A stretch of DNA of 45,422 bases from Candidatus Limivicinus sp. (GTDB lineage: Bacteria; Bacillota; Clostridia; Oscillospirales; Oscillospiraceae): assembly GCA_029264685.1 (NCBI GenBank), contig JARHZW010000023.1, forward strand, positions 1 through 45,422, read 5' to 3'. Each line of letters starts with the position of its first letter. The stretch's first letter is position 1. A program made the translations under genes and the position numbers. Positions 8,096 to 15,592 of the stretch are shown here, piece after piece. The notes under the pieces were generated by a model that was not told the origin of the DNA, did not search any database, and was given only the letters and a program-made list of their open reading frames with translations.

Positions 8096-8530
8096 TTACT
8101 TGATTTCAAGCTTTCTGGAAGGGGGTACAAGCTCAACTTTTTTGGGCATTAAGATGGTAAGAATACCGTCGTTGTAGGAAGCCTCTATCTTGTCAATGTC
8201 AATGCCGGACACATCAAAGCTGCGGCTGTAAGAGCCGAAATAACGCTCGCGTTTAACATAGTTAGGCTTCTTCTCGGTTTCGTCGGCCTTTCTGACTGCG
8301 GAAATTGTAAGGCAGTCGTTTTCTATGTTAAGCTCAATGTCCTCTTTCTTCATGCCGGGAAGCTCGGCCTCAAGAACAAAGGCTTCTCCCTTGTCCTGAA
8401 CATCGGTGCGGAAGGACGCAGGAGCGTTTGAGCTGCGGAACATTTCGTTTTCAAGCTCATCCATGGCACGGAAAGGATCAAAGGAAGCAACTCTGCGGAT
8501 ATTGTGATTAAAAGGTATAAGTTCAAACAT
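8096..8530 (-). CDS. Hsp20/alpha-crystallin small heat-shock protein
   Basis: This ATP-independent holdase chaperone has 144 residues. The open frame extends upstream to 8614, but the ATG at 8530 follows ACGGAGG and starts MFELIPFNHN, the usual N-terminus of bacterial Hsp20, so it is preferred. The alpha-crystallin domain runs from about residue 45 to 135, with LEAELPGMKKEDI and the C-terminal signature ASYNDGILTILMPK. The tail ends LEIK, close to the IXI oligomerisation motif. A perfect CIRCE operator lies about 130 bases upstream, so the gene is very likely repressed by HrcA and induced by heat or misfolded protein. The hrcA gene is not in the window. Confidence 0.95.
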   Translation of the reverse strand: MFELIPFNHNIRRVASFDPFRAMDELENEMFRSSNAPASFRTDVQDKGEAFVLEAELPGMKKEDIELNIENDCLTISAVRKADETEKKPNYVKRERYFGSYSRSFDVSGIDIDKIEASYNDGILTILMPKKVELVPPSRKLEIK

Positions 8531-8656
8531 TTTAAATTTACCTCCGTTAATTATAATTACTTTGAACGAGCTTTCATATCTCTCGCTTCGTTCTGTATAT
8601 AAGATACTGCACAAATGTTACGAAATATACCTGTTTATATGAACGAACTGTTAACA

Positions 8657-8683
8657 TTAGCACTCTATTAGTGTGAGTGCTAA
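8657..8683 (-). promoter_or_regulatory. CIRCE operator (HrcA binding site)
   Basis: TTAGCACTC (8657-8665), nine bases, then GAGTGCTAA (8675-8683) matches the CIRCE consensus exactly, and the arms extend by one more complementary base each side. The nearest downstream gene is the Hsp20 gene at 8530. Placement of the CIRCE on hsp20 alone is less usual than on groESL or hrcA-dnaK. Confidence 0.95.
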
Positions 8684-8692
8684 TGTAGCACT

Positions 8693-8720
8693 AAAAAAAA
8701 CAGAGCGCTTTTGCGCCCTG
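8693..8720 (-). terminator. Terminator of the amino-acid ABC transporter operon
   Basis: On the minus strand CAGGGCGC-AAAA-GCGCTCTG is followed by eight T (8693-8700). It sits ten bases from the CIRCE element and insulates the Hsp20 promoter from the operon behind it. A T run on the plus strand suggests it also works in that direction. A further TGCCTGA/TCAGGCA hairpin is at 8731-8761. Confidence 0.8.
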
Positions 8721-8826
8721 TTTTTCTGTCTGCCTGATTTTACCTACGGCAAAGTCAGGCATTGGGATTTATTTCAGTCTTACGGAGCTTGCCGCCGCAA
8801 GGCTTAGAGAGGATTAAATTATTAAA

Positions 8827-9606
8827 TCAAAGAACTTTTGAGAGGAATTCTTTCAGTCTGGGATTTTTCGGATTTTGGAAAATATCCTCCGGACTGCCCT
8901 GCTCCAGCAGTTTTCCGTCAGCCATAAATATAACACGGTTGCCCACTTCTCTTGCAAAGCCCATTTCGTGAGTGACCACCACCATGGTCATGCCCTCGGC
9001 GGCAAGACCTTTCATAACGTCCAGAACCTCGCCCACCATTTCAGGGTCAAGAGCGGAGGTAGGCTCGTCAAAGAGCATAACGTCAGGCTCCATCATAAGG
9101 GCACGGACGATTGCAACACGCTGCTTCTGTCCGCCGGAGAGCTGAATCGGATAGGCCTCCGCCCTGTCGCCAAGGCCCACCTTGGCCAGCAGCTCCAGAG
9201 CCATTTTTTCTGCCTGCTCTTTGGGCATTTTTTTCACCTGCACGGGAGCCAGAATCATGTTCTGCATAATGGTCATGTGGGGGAACAGGTTAAAATGCTG
9301 GAACACCATACCCATTTTCTGCCTGTGTACATCTATATCCAGCTTTACCATTTTGCCGGTCTCCCGGTTTTTCACTTTTTTCTTGGTAATGTCCACGCCC
9401 TCGAAAACAATACTGCCGCTGTCAGGCTTTTCAAGCAGGTTGAGGGAGCGGAGCAGAGTGGATTTACCTGAGCCTGAGGGGCCGATAAGCACCACCACGT
9501 CGCCTTTGTTTATATCAACGCTGACGTCATCAAGAGCCTTGATCTCGCCCTTGTTGTAATATTTCTTTACATTTTTAACTTCAATCAGTTTATCTGACAT
9601 CTCCAC
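8827..9606 (-). CDS. Polar amino-acid ABC transporter, ATP-binding protein (GlnQ type)
   Basis: This ATPase subunit powers uptake of a polar amino acid. Walker [10 protein letters not shown] is at about residues 42-50, the Q-loop is in [10 protein letters not shown], the signature LSGGQKQR is near 150, Walker [12 protein letters not shown] is near 174, and the switch His is in VVTHEMGF. The GTG start at 9606 has GGAAG seven bases upstream. An ATG two codons later lacks well-spaced Shine-Dalgarno sequence. The start overlaps the permease stop by 17 bases, which points to translational coupling. A short basic insertion (about residues 75-90, [15 protein letters not shown]) sits before the Q-loop and is longer than in typical GlnQ. 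Confidence 0.95.
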   Translation of the reverse strand: MEMSDKLIEVKNVKKYYNKGEIKALDDVSVDINKGDVVVLIGPSGSGKSTLLRSLNLLEKPDSGSIVFEGVDITKKKVKNRETGKMVKLDIDVHRQKMGMVFQHFNLFPHMTIMQNMILAPVQVKKMPKEQAEKMALELLAKVGLGDRAEAYPIQLSGGQKQRVAIVRALMMEPDVMLFDEPTSALDPEMVGEVLDVMKGLAAEGMTMVVVTHEMGFAREVGNRVIFMADGKLLEQGSPEDIFQNPKNPRLKEFLSKVL

Positions 9607-10291
9607 GGCTCATCTTCCTTTCAAAATGTTCTATAATCTTTGAGGTGGGGAAAGTAAGGCAGAAATACAGTACAGTTGCAATAATCAGTGCCTCGCCCAT
9701 ACGGAAAGTTGCGCCCTTGACTGCGTTGACCGTGGCCATAATGTCCTGAACGCCTATGGTAAAGCAGATAGCGGACTCTTTAATAATGGTGACAAATTCG
9801 TTGGCTATAGCAGGGAGAATATTTTTAATGGCCTGCGGAAGAATTACAAATCTCATGGTTTTCCACTGGGAAAGCCCCAGAGAGCGTGAAGCCTCAGACT
9901 GTCCAAGGTCAATGGACTGGATTCCGGAACGGATTATCTCGGAAAGGTAGGCGCCGGAGTTGAGCGCAAGAGCCACAACTGCGGGGAAGAAACGGTCAAA
10001 CCTTATAAAGCCGAACAGCTTAAAGCCGGGCAGAACCTTGACTCCGTCAAAAACGATGTAAAAGATAATGAATATCTGAACCACCATAGGGGTGGCACGG
10101 ACGATCTCAACATAAGCGGTTGAAATAGCCTTGAGAATTTTTGACCGCCCCATGCGGCACAAGGTAAGGATCAGCGCAAGAATAAAACCGAAAATAACGG
10201 TAAGAGCAGAGAGCGAAATTGTGCAGACAACGCCCTCCAAAAACATTTTCCAGTATTTGAAAGCCATCTGGAATCCCTTTACTGTAAGCAT
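9590..10291 (-). CDS. Polar amino-acid ABC transporter, permease protein
   Basis: This 233-residue inner-membrane subunit has several hydrophobic segments and the HisM/GlnP-type cytoplasmic EAA loop at about residues 115-170 ([15 protein letters not shown], then ILPQAI and LPAIANEF). AAAGGAG lies eight bases before the ATG. Its 3' end overlaps the ATPase gene. It follows the binding-protein gene after 120 bases that hold a moderate terminator, so expression may be lower than that of the binding protein. Confidence 0.94.
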   Translation of the reverse strand: MLTVKGFQMAFKYWKMFLEGVVCTISLSALTVIFGFILALILTLCRMGRSKILKAISTAYVEIVRATPMVVQIFIIFYIVFDGVKVLPGFKLFGFIRFDRFFPAVVALALNSGAYLSEIIRSGIQSIDLGQSEASRSLGLSQWKTMRFVILPQAIKNILPAIANEFVTIIKESAICFTIGVQDIMATVNAVKGATFRMGEALIIATVLYFCLTFPTSKIIEHFERKMSRGDVR

Positions 10292-10353
10292 TAACCAAAC
10301 TCCTTTATATATTTATAAGAATATAATAGCATACCAAATACCGGTACACAAGG

Positions 10354-10376
10354 AAAACCCCTCCGTTTTCGGAGGG
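10354..10376 (-). terminator. Intra-operon terminator after the binding-protein gene
   Basis: On the minus strand CCCTCCG-AAAA-CGGAGGG is followed by GTTTTCC. The stem is seven base pairs with a short T run, so partial read-through into the permease and ATPase genes is plausible. I see no strong separate promoter for the permease. Confidence 0.7.
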
Positions 10377-10411
10377 TTGTTTCCTGTTTAAAATCAGCTC
10401 TTTTGTTTAAA

Positions 10412-11350
10412 TCAGGCTTCCTTGTCCTCAAGCAGACCCAGATAAGTCTCGCCCTGAGCCAGAGCGTTGGCCTGCTCGACAAACTGAGCAAAGGAACCGT
10501 CATCGGCGGCTGCCTTGAGAGCCATGTTGACGCCTGCAAGGAGAGCAGCATTGCCCTTCTGTACGCCAACTACGTTGCCCTCTGCCTCCTCATAGGGAAC
10601 CTCCATTGCAACATGGAGCTGAGGGTAGTTCTTTGCGTAGCTTTCGGCAACCACGGTCTCAACGTATGCGCCGTCCAGTTTGCCGGAAACCAGCTCTGCA
10701 ATAATATCGGTAACCTTTACCAGAGAAACAACGTCTGCGTCGGCGCTGAACCGGTTAGCAAGGTCAAGCTGAATGGAGCCGTTCTGAGCGGCGATGGAAA
10801 GACCGGCCTTGTTAAGATCCTCAATGGTCTTGAAGTCATCAGCCTTATCCTTAACGGTGACAAAGCACTGCTTGCCCTCGTAGTAAACATCGGAAAAGTC
10901 CATTGCGGTGGCACGCTCGGGCTTGGGGCTGATGCCTGCCATGCCGATGTCAATGTTGCCTGCCATAAGCTCGTTTACAATGCCGTCGAAGTCCATGGGG
11001 ATGATCTCAAGCTCAAGGCCAAGATAATCGGCGATGTACTGAGCAAGAGCAACGTCAAAGCCTGCAAGGGAGGGATTGCCCTTCTCATCTATGGCGTAGA
11101 ACTCGTAGGGAGCAAAGTCAGGGCTGGTGCCCATGGTGAGCTTGCCGTCAACTACAGTGGTGAGTGCGGCCTTGATTTCATCAAGGCTTGCGGTGGAATA
11201 ATCGACTGCGCCCTCTCCGTTTGCAGGAGCTTCTGCGGGAGTCTCAGGTGACTGGGCAGGAGTCTCAGGAGCTTTTCCGCCGCAGGCTGCCAGAGAAAGC
11301 ATCATGGAAAGTGCAAGTATAAGAGTTAATATTTTAGCTGTCTTTTTCAT
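10412..11350 (-). CDS. Polar amino-acid ABC transporter, substrate-binding lipoprotein
   Basis: The 312-residue extracellular lipoprotein captures an amino acid for the transporter encoded downstream. A longer frame begins at a TTG (11365), but the ATG at 11350 follows GGAGG and starts a clean lipoprotein signal (MKKTAKILTLILALSMM, lipobox LAAC at about residues 22-25). A Pro/Glu/Ala linker follows, then the family-3 solute-binding fold: GTSPDFAPYEF, AGFDVALAQYIAD, IPMDFDGIVNELMAG, DIGMAGI and QNGSIQL. The Arg expected to bind the carboxylate lies in KPERATAMDFS. The exact ligand is not predictable. A consensus promoter lies upstream. Confidence 0.95.
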   Translation of the reverse strand: MKKTAKILTLILALSMMLSLAACGGKAPETPAQSPETPAEAPANGEGAVDYSTASLDEIKAALTTVVDGKLTMGTSPDFAPYEFYAIDEKGNPSLAGFDVALAQYIADYLGLELEIIPMDFDGIVNELMAGNIDIGMAGISPKPERATAMDFSDVYYEGKQCFVTVKDKADDFKTIEDLNKAGLSIAAQNGSIQLDLANRFSADADVVSLVKVTDIIAELVSGKLDGAYVETVVAESYAKNYPQLHVAMEVPYEEAEGNVVGVQKGNAALLAGVNMALKAAADDGSFAQFVEQANALAQGETYLGLLEDKEA

Positions 11351-11394
11351 TTTCTTTTCCTCCAAAAAAATTCAAAATCTCTTTTGTGATTGTG

Positions 11395-11423
11395 ATAATA
11401 GCACTGCCCGTTTCGTTTGTCAA
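11395..11423 (-). promoter_or_regulatory. Strong sigma-A promoter of the amino-acid ABC operon
   Basis: On the minus strand TTGACA (11418-11423), 17 bases and TATTAT (11395-11400) lie about 45 bases before the binding-protein start. Confidence 0.8.
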
Positions 11424-11502
11424 CAGGTTTTTTGAAATTTTATGCGTTATTTTTGAATTTTTATTTATTTTATTCATTTTCTATGCGTTTATTCACAAAA
11501 TA

Positions 11503-11536
11503 ATGAATAGGAATGAATATTTTCACTCCTATTCAT
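11503..11536 (-). terminator. AT-rich hairpin after znuB, possible terminator
   Basis: ATGAATAGGA (11503-11512) pairs perfectly with TCCTATTCAT (11527-11536). On the minus strand TATTTTGT follows. The stem is AT-rich, so termination would be weak. The surroundings (11471-11547) carry several more ATTCA/TGAAT copies. Confidence 0.45.
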
Positions 11537-11544
11537 TTCCTTAT

Positions 11545-12354
11545 TCACTTTTTTCTGCCAATGAGCGAGAAGATGCCGAACACTATAAGGTCGGCGGCAA
11601 CTATGCTTGCGCCTGTGGGAGTTTCCATAAAATAGGAGGCCACCAGTCCCACCATAAAGCAGAACACGGAAATTCCGCCTGAGCACAGCACAACGCTTTT
11701 AAAGCTTTTGCACACACGCATAGCGGACAAAGCGGGAAAGATAATCAGGGATGAAATGAGCAGAGCGCCCATCATTCTCATGCCCAGAACCACGGTAACC
11801 GCCGTAAGCACCGCAATAAGGGTGTTGTATACCTGAGTTTTGGTGCCTGTGGCTTTGGAGAAATTCTCGTCAAAGGTGACGGCGAAAATTCTGGGATAAT
11901 ATACAATGAAAAGTCCAAGCACCGCCACAGACAAAAGCACGGACAAAACCGCATCCGACGGGCTGAGGGACAGTATGCTGCCGAACATATAGCTTGAGAT
12001 TTCGGTGTTCATGCCCGTTGTAACCGAAACGCTGATTACGCCTATGGCAAGAGAGGATGAGGAGATTATGGCGATGGCCGCATCCCCTTTGATTTTGCTG
12101 TTCTGACTGAGTCGGAGCAGAAATACGGCGGCAATTATCACCGTGGGAACCGCCACTGCCAGAGGCGCCAGATTCAAAGAAGCTGCAATGGCAAGAGCAC
12201 CGAAGCCCACATGAGAAAGTCCGTCCCCTATCATGGAGTAGCGCTTAAGCACCAGTGACACCCCCAGAAGGGCGGCACAAAGGCTCACCAGAATTCCAAC
12301 CACTGCGGCACGCTGTATAAAGCTGTAGGAAAACATATTTAAAAGTTCAGTCAT
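11545..12354 (-). CDS. znuB: Metal ABC transporter permease (ZnuB type)
   Basis: This 269-residue polytopic protein of the ABC-3 family forms the membrane channel for divalent metal. Conserved GDGLSHVGFGA lies near residue 44. About eight hydrophobic segments follow, and the MRMMGALLISSLIIFPA stretch near residue 190 is typical of the family. The ATG overlaps the ATPase stop as ATGA, so translation is coupled. It is the last gene of the znuA-znuC-znuB operon. Zinc is favoured over manganese only because of the His-rich binding protein upstream. Confidence 0.92.
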   Translation of the reverse strand: MTELLNMFSYSFIQRAAVVGILVSLCAALLGVSLVLKRYSMIGDGLSHVGFGALAIAASLNLAPLAVAVPTVIIAAVFLLRLSQNSKIKGDAAIAIISSSSLAIGVISVSVTTGMNTEISSYMFGSILSLSPSDAVLSVLLSVAVLGLFIVYYPRIFAVTFDENFSKATGTKTQVYNTLIAVLTAVTVVLGMRMMGALLISSLIIFPALSAMRVCKSFKSVVLCSGGISVFCFMVGLVASYFMETPTGASIVAADLIVFGIFSLIGRKK

Positions 12355-13055
12355 ACTCTGCCTCCCAGAAAGCGCCGTGCAAGGTCAGACTCCTTATATT
12401 CCGCCGCAGTGCCGAAAAACAGCTGTCTGCGTCCCAGATGAAGAATGTGGGTGGCGTAGCGTACAGCCTCGTGGATGTCATGGGAAACCATAATAACGGT
12501 GATGTTGTCGCAAAGATTTACAAGCTTTATAAGGTTGTACATTTCCCCTGTTGCAATGGGGTCAAGGCCGGTAACAGGCTCGTCCAGAAGCAGCAGCTTT
12601 TTTGTGGCGCACAAGGCCCTTGCCAGCAGCACACGCTGCTGCTGTCCGCCGGAAAGGTTCTGATAGCTTCGGTCCTTAATGTCCTCAATGCCCATGCGCT
12701 CCATGTTCTCCATGGCCTTTTTTCTGTCTTCCTTATTGTACCAGCGCCGCTTTCCCAGAGAGCTGAGACAGCCCGAAAGCACCACCTCGTATACGCTTGC
12801 AGGAAAATCCTTCTGCATGGCGGTCTGCTGGGGCAGATAGCCGATTTCCGTGCTTTTAAGTCCTTCTCCGAAAATAATTTTTCCTCCGTCAGGGCTTTTA
12901 AGTCCCAAAAGCCCTTTTATAAGGGTGGATTTTCCGGAGCCGTTCTCTCCCACAACGCAGAGATAGCTGCCTGCGCTGAGGGTAAAATTCACATCGCCGA
13001 GAACCTGCCGCCCCTCATAGGCGAAGCTCAGATCCTCACATTTAAGTATAGCCAT
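12351..13055 (-). CDS. znuC: Metal ABC transporter ATP-binding protein (ZnuC type)
   Basis: The 234-residue ATPase has Walker A GENGSGKST (about residues 36-44), the Q-loop in GYLPQQ, signature LSGGQQQR (about 134-141), Walker B LLLLDEPVTGLD and switch His in VSHDIHE. The YLPQ motif is typical of the metal-chelate branch. The start shares one base with the znuA stop (TGATG) and its stop overlaps the znuB start, so all three genes are translationally coupled. Confidence 0.94.
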   Translation of the reverse strand: MAILKCEDLSFAYEGRQVLGDVNFTLSAGSYLCVVGENGSGKSTLIKGLLGLKSPDGGKIIFGEGLKSTEIGYLPQQTAMQKDFPASVYEVVLSGCLSSLGKRRWYNKEDRKKAMENMERMGIEDIKDRSYQNLSGGQQQRVLLARALCATKKLLLLDEPVTGLDPIATGEMYNLIKLVNLCDNITVIMVSHDIHEAVRYATHILHLGRRQLFFGTAAEYKESDLARRFLGGRV

Positions 13056-14041
13056 CAGGAAAGGGCCTCCTTAACAGTCAAAACATTTTGCCGCATAAGC
13101 TCCAGATAGCTTATGCCACGGTCAAGCTCCTGCCTTGTAACATTGTGGCAGGAGTGGAAGAGCAGCTTTTCGCAGCCTGTCTCCTCGCAGATTATATCCG
13201 CCATTTTTTCGTTTGAAAACTCAATATGCAGCACGGCGGGAACACGGTTTTCACGCACCATGTCAATCAAAAATGCAACGGTCTTTGCAGACGGCTCCAC
13301 ATCGTCGGCGCAGCCGGGGAAAGCGGCGTAATAGTCAAGGCCGTATTCCTCCACAAAATAGCGCACGGGAAAGCGGTCGGCAAAAATCAGGGTGTCGCTC
13401 CTGCCCTTTTCCACGGCCTCACGGAATTCACTGTCCAGCTCCATAAGCTTTGCGGAATAATCCCTGTAATTTTGCAGGTAGTATTCAGCTCCCGCAGGGT
13501 CAAGCTCAGTCAGCTTCAGGCAGATTTCTCTGCATATTCTGTCCGCATTTACAGGTGAGCACCACACATGCTCGTCAAACTCCTCATGGTGGTGATGTTC
13601 TTCGTTTTCATGCTCATGTTCGTGCTCCTGCTCATGTTCATGCTCGTGTCTGCGGCTTATCTGCATTCCTTCCTTGTGCTCCTCTTCCAGAGCGTCCACG
13701 CAGTCCAGCATGGTAATTTTGTTTATCTCTCTGCTCTGACCTTCCAGAACAGTGTCCAGCCACGCCTCGGAATCGCCGCCTGCACACACCAGCAAATCGC
13801 AGTTTTCAATTCTTATAATGTCCTGCGGTGTAGGCTCAAAGCTGTGTGTCTCTGCTCCCGGCGGCACAAGCAGAGTGACCTTGACCCGCTCTCCCCCTAT
13901 AACTCTTGCAAAATCAAAGGAGGGAAAACCGGTGGCAATAACCGAAAGCCCCTCACCGGAGCTTTCGTAAGCACCGCCGCCGCAGGCCGCAAGGCTGAGG
14001 CAGACGGCAAAAACAATTAAAATAACAAGGCTTCTTTTCAT
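13055..14041 (-). CDS. znuA: Zinc-type metal-binding lipoprotein of an ABC transporter (ZnuA family)
   Basis: This 328-residue extracellular lipoprotein delivers metal to ZnuBC. The ATG at 14041 with GGAGG upstream is preferred over an in-frame TTG at 14053. The signal peptide ends in lipobox LAAC. The first ligand is probably the His in GAETHSFEP. A His/Glu-rich loop lies at about residues 130-155 (HEHEHEQEHEHEHE, then HHHH), followed by DEHVW. Such loops are common in zinc carriers. Where classic ZnuA has a HxAFGY ligand segment, this protein has FADRFPVRYFVEEYGL, and an HSCHN motif sits near the C-terminus, so the ligand set differs from the E. coli protein. The gene is divergent from the lipoprotein at 14165. 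Confidence 0.93.
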   Translation of the reverse strand: MKRSLVILIVFAVCLSLAACGGGAYESSGEGLSVIATGFPSFDFARVIGGERVKVTLLVPPGAETHSFEPTPQDIIRIENCDLLVCAGGDSEAWLDTVLEGQSREINKITMLDCVDALEEEHKEGMQISRRHEHEHEQEHEHEHENEEHHHHEEFDEHVWCSPVNADRICREICLKLTELDPAGAEYYLQNYRDYSAKLMELDSEFREAVEKGRSDTLIFADRFPVRYFVEEYGLDYYAAFPGCADDVEPSAKTVAFLIDMVRENRVPAVLHIEFSNEKMADIICEETGCEKLLFHSCHNVTRQELDRGISYLELMRQNVLTVKEALS

Positions 14042-14063
14042 AAGCGCCTCCAATCCAATTTAT

Positions 14064-14092
14064 ATGATACCCCAAAACCGCCTTTCGGTCAA
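14064..14092 (-). promoter_or_regulatory. Promoter of znuACB
   Basis: On the minus strand TTGACC (14087-14092), 17 bases and TATCAT (14064-14069). Its -35 lies 11 bases from the -35 of the divergent lipoprotein promoter, and the two hexamers form an inverted repeat. Confidence 0.6.
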
Positions 14093-14108
14093 GAAAAAGC
14101 GGATTGAC
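14092..14108 (+). repeat. 17-bp promoter segment, copy 1
   Basis: AGAAAAAGCGGATTGAC is identical to 14859-14875. In both places it ends in the -35 element of the following plus-strand gene. Confidence 0.9.
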
Positions 14109-14132
14109 CAAAAATCCCGCCGGTGATATAAT
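14104..14132 (+). promoter_or_regulatory. Promoter of the lipoprotein gene, with an overlapping inverted repeat
   Basis: TTGACC (14104-14109), 17 bases and TATAAT (14127-14132). The imperfect operator-like repeat GTGATA-N9-TATCAC (14123-14143) covers the -10, so a repressor such as a Fur/Zur-family protein could act here. The repeat is not a textbook 7-1-7 box. Confidence 0.7.
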
Positions 14133-14164
14133 ATTTTTATCACAAAATACAGGAGGATTTAAGC

Positions 14165-14728
14165 ATGAAAAGCAAAAAATCCATGGGCTTTGCAGTTTTG
14201 GTGTGTTTGAGTGTCCTGTGTCTGGCAGTAATAACATCTGCCTGCGGTTCGTCCCCTGCTGAAGGCTTGGAAATTAAAGCCGTAGTTCTGGACAAAGACG
14301 GAAATGTTATTGAAGAGCCTGATGTGGTTGTCAATACTCAGCTTTTAAAACAGTACGAATCCGGCGGTGGTCTGTATGAAACAAGCTTTACGGTCACTTC
14401 AAATGCTGATTCAAGCCTTGTTTACGGTGTAAGCCTTATTCAAACAATTACATGGAGCGATAATTTTGGTCCCGATAACGCTCTGGTTGAAGTTCGCGGC
14501 ACATGGCATGGCGATTCCGATAGAATATCCCATATGGGTGTAGACTACGGCGCAGCGGATAAAAAGGGGAAAATTATAGACAGCTTTACCAACTCCCCCG
14601 CAGACAGCAGATTTTCATATTCTCCCACAGGGGTTACAGGTTATGGCTTTTACCTGAATACATACGCCGAGATTTCCGGCTATGATGCTCCCATTACCCT
14701 GTATGTCAAAACTTCCGTGGTTGACTGA
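14165..14728 (+). CDS. Putative lipoprotein of unknown function
   Basis: The 187-residue protein starts at an ATG behind GGAGG and has a lipoprotein signal with lipobox TSAC (Cys at about residue 27). The mature part is rich in Ser, Thr, Gly and Tyr with alternating hydrophobic residues, as in an all-beta secreted domain. It has no cysteine besides the lipid-attached one and no motif I recognise. It lies divergent from znuACB with closely packed promoters, which hints at shared control by metal but does not prove a role in metal uptake. Confidence 0.8.
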   Translation: MKSKKSMGFAVLVCLSVLCLAVITSACGSSPAEGLEIKAVVLDKDGNVIEEPDVVVNTQLLKQYESGGGLYETSFTVTSNADSSLVYGVSLIQTITWSDNFGPDNALVEVRGTWHGDSDRISHMGVDYGAADKKGKIIDSFTNSPADSRFSYSPTGVTGYGFYLNTYAEISGYDAPITLYVKTSVVD

Positions 14729-14759
14729 GGCTGTTCCGTAAAGTAACTGAATAAAATCG

Positions 14760-14787
14760 GAAGCCCTCTGAATGGGGGCTTCTTTTT
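14760..14787 (+). terminator. Terminator of the lipoprotein gene
   Basis: GAAGCCC (14760-14766) pairs with GGGCTTC (14776-14782), followed by five T. Confidence 0.8.
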
Positions 14788-14858
14788 ATATAGTCTTTTG
14801 TGTATTTCAGTGTTCAAACGACGGCATTAGCAATCCCCTGCATATCAGCCGAAATACC

Positions 14859-14875
14859 AGAAAAAGCGGATTGAC
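14859..14875 (+). repeat. 17-bp promoter segment, copy 2
   Basis: This is identical to 14092-14108 and again ends inside a -35 element (TTGAC). Confidence 0.9.
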
Positions 14876-14899
14876 ACAGGGCTTTTGCGGAAATATAAT
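14871..14899 (+). promoter_or_regulatory. Consensus sigma-A promoter of the LOG-family gene
   Basis: TTGACA (14871-14876), exactly 17 bases and TATAAT (14894-14899), a perfect match at both hexamers. Confidence 0.85.
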
Positions 14900-14940
14900 A
14901 TAAAGATAGGCTTAAAAATCACAGGAAAGGACTTGTTTAC

Positions 14941-15522
14941 ATGAATATATGCGTTTACGGTGCATCCTCAGAGAAGCTGGAGAGCAAATATTATGAAGCG
15001 GCAGAAAATCTGGGCCGTGAGATTGCCCAAAAGGGTCACACACTGGTGTTCGGCGGCGGCAGAGAAGGTCTTATGGGTTCATGTGCCAAAGCTGCCTTTC
15101 ACGGCGGCGCTCATGTTATAGGCATAGCTCCCGGATTTTTCGATATTCCCGGCGTTCTCTTTAAAAGCTGCGGTCAGTTTATTCTCACCGACACCATGCG
15201 TGAGCGCAAGGCGCTGATGGAGGAAAAGGCCGACGGATTTATTCTCATGCCAGGCGGCATAGGCAGTTTCGAGGAGTTTTTTGAAACGCTTACCTTAAAG
15301 CAGCTGGGTCAGCTCAATAAGCCCATAGTAATTTTAAATACCGACGGCTACTATGAGCCAATGCTCAGTATGCTCAGAGCCACGGCAGAGCAGAAGTTTA
15401 TGAGCGAGAGCTGCATGGAGCTTTTCAAAGTGGCCGCCTCCCCTGCGGAAGCTCTGGAAAAGCTTATGGAAAAAGACGGGCTTCACGGCTCCGTCCGCAG
15501 ACTGGAAGACTACAACAAATAA
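14941..15522 (+). CDS. LOG-family protein (Rossmann-fold nucleotide phosphoribohydrolase type)
   Basis: This 193-residue cytoplasmic protein belongs to the family whose characterised members release the base from nucleoside 5'-monophosphates, including cytokinin nucleotides. The markers are NICVYGASS at the N-terminus, FGGGREGLMG at about residues 38-47, and the catalytic PGGIGSFEE at about 100-108, followed by LTLKQLGQL. The fold is also related to the old "lysine decarboxylase" annotation, which is misleading. The gene has its own strong promoter, and the next gene has another. Confidence 0.92.
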   Translation: MNICVYGASSEKLESKYYEAAENLGREIAQKGHTLVFGGGREGLMGSCAKAAFHGGAHVIGIAPGFFDIPGVLFKSCGQFILTDTMRERKALMEEKADGFILMPGGIGSFEEFFETLTLKQLGQLNKPIVILNTDGYYEPMLSMLRATAEQKFMSESCMELFKVAASPAEALEKLMEKDGLHGSVRRLEDYNK

Positions 15523-15523
15523 G

Positions 15524-15552
15524 TTGAATTGTATACAAAAATCTGTTATTAT
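15524..15552 (+). promoter_or_regulatory. Promoter of the recJ-rel-dtd operon
   Basis: TTGAAT (15524-15529), 17 bases and TATTAT (15547-15552) lie directly behind the LOG gene stop. Confidence 0.6.
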
Positions 15553-15592
15553 GTTTTTCTAATGAAGTAATTGTTGGAGAGGGCTGATAAAC

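Noticed and set aside
10403-11251. A 282-codon plus-strand open frame opposite the amino-acid binding-protein gene
   Set aside because: It has no Shine-Dalgarno site and no recognisable domain, and it lies fully inside a clear gene. It is a by-product of codon bias on the other strand.
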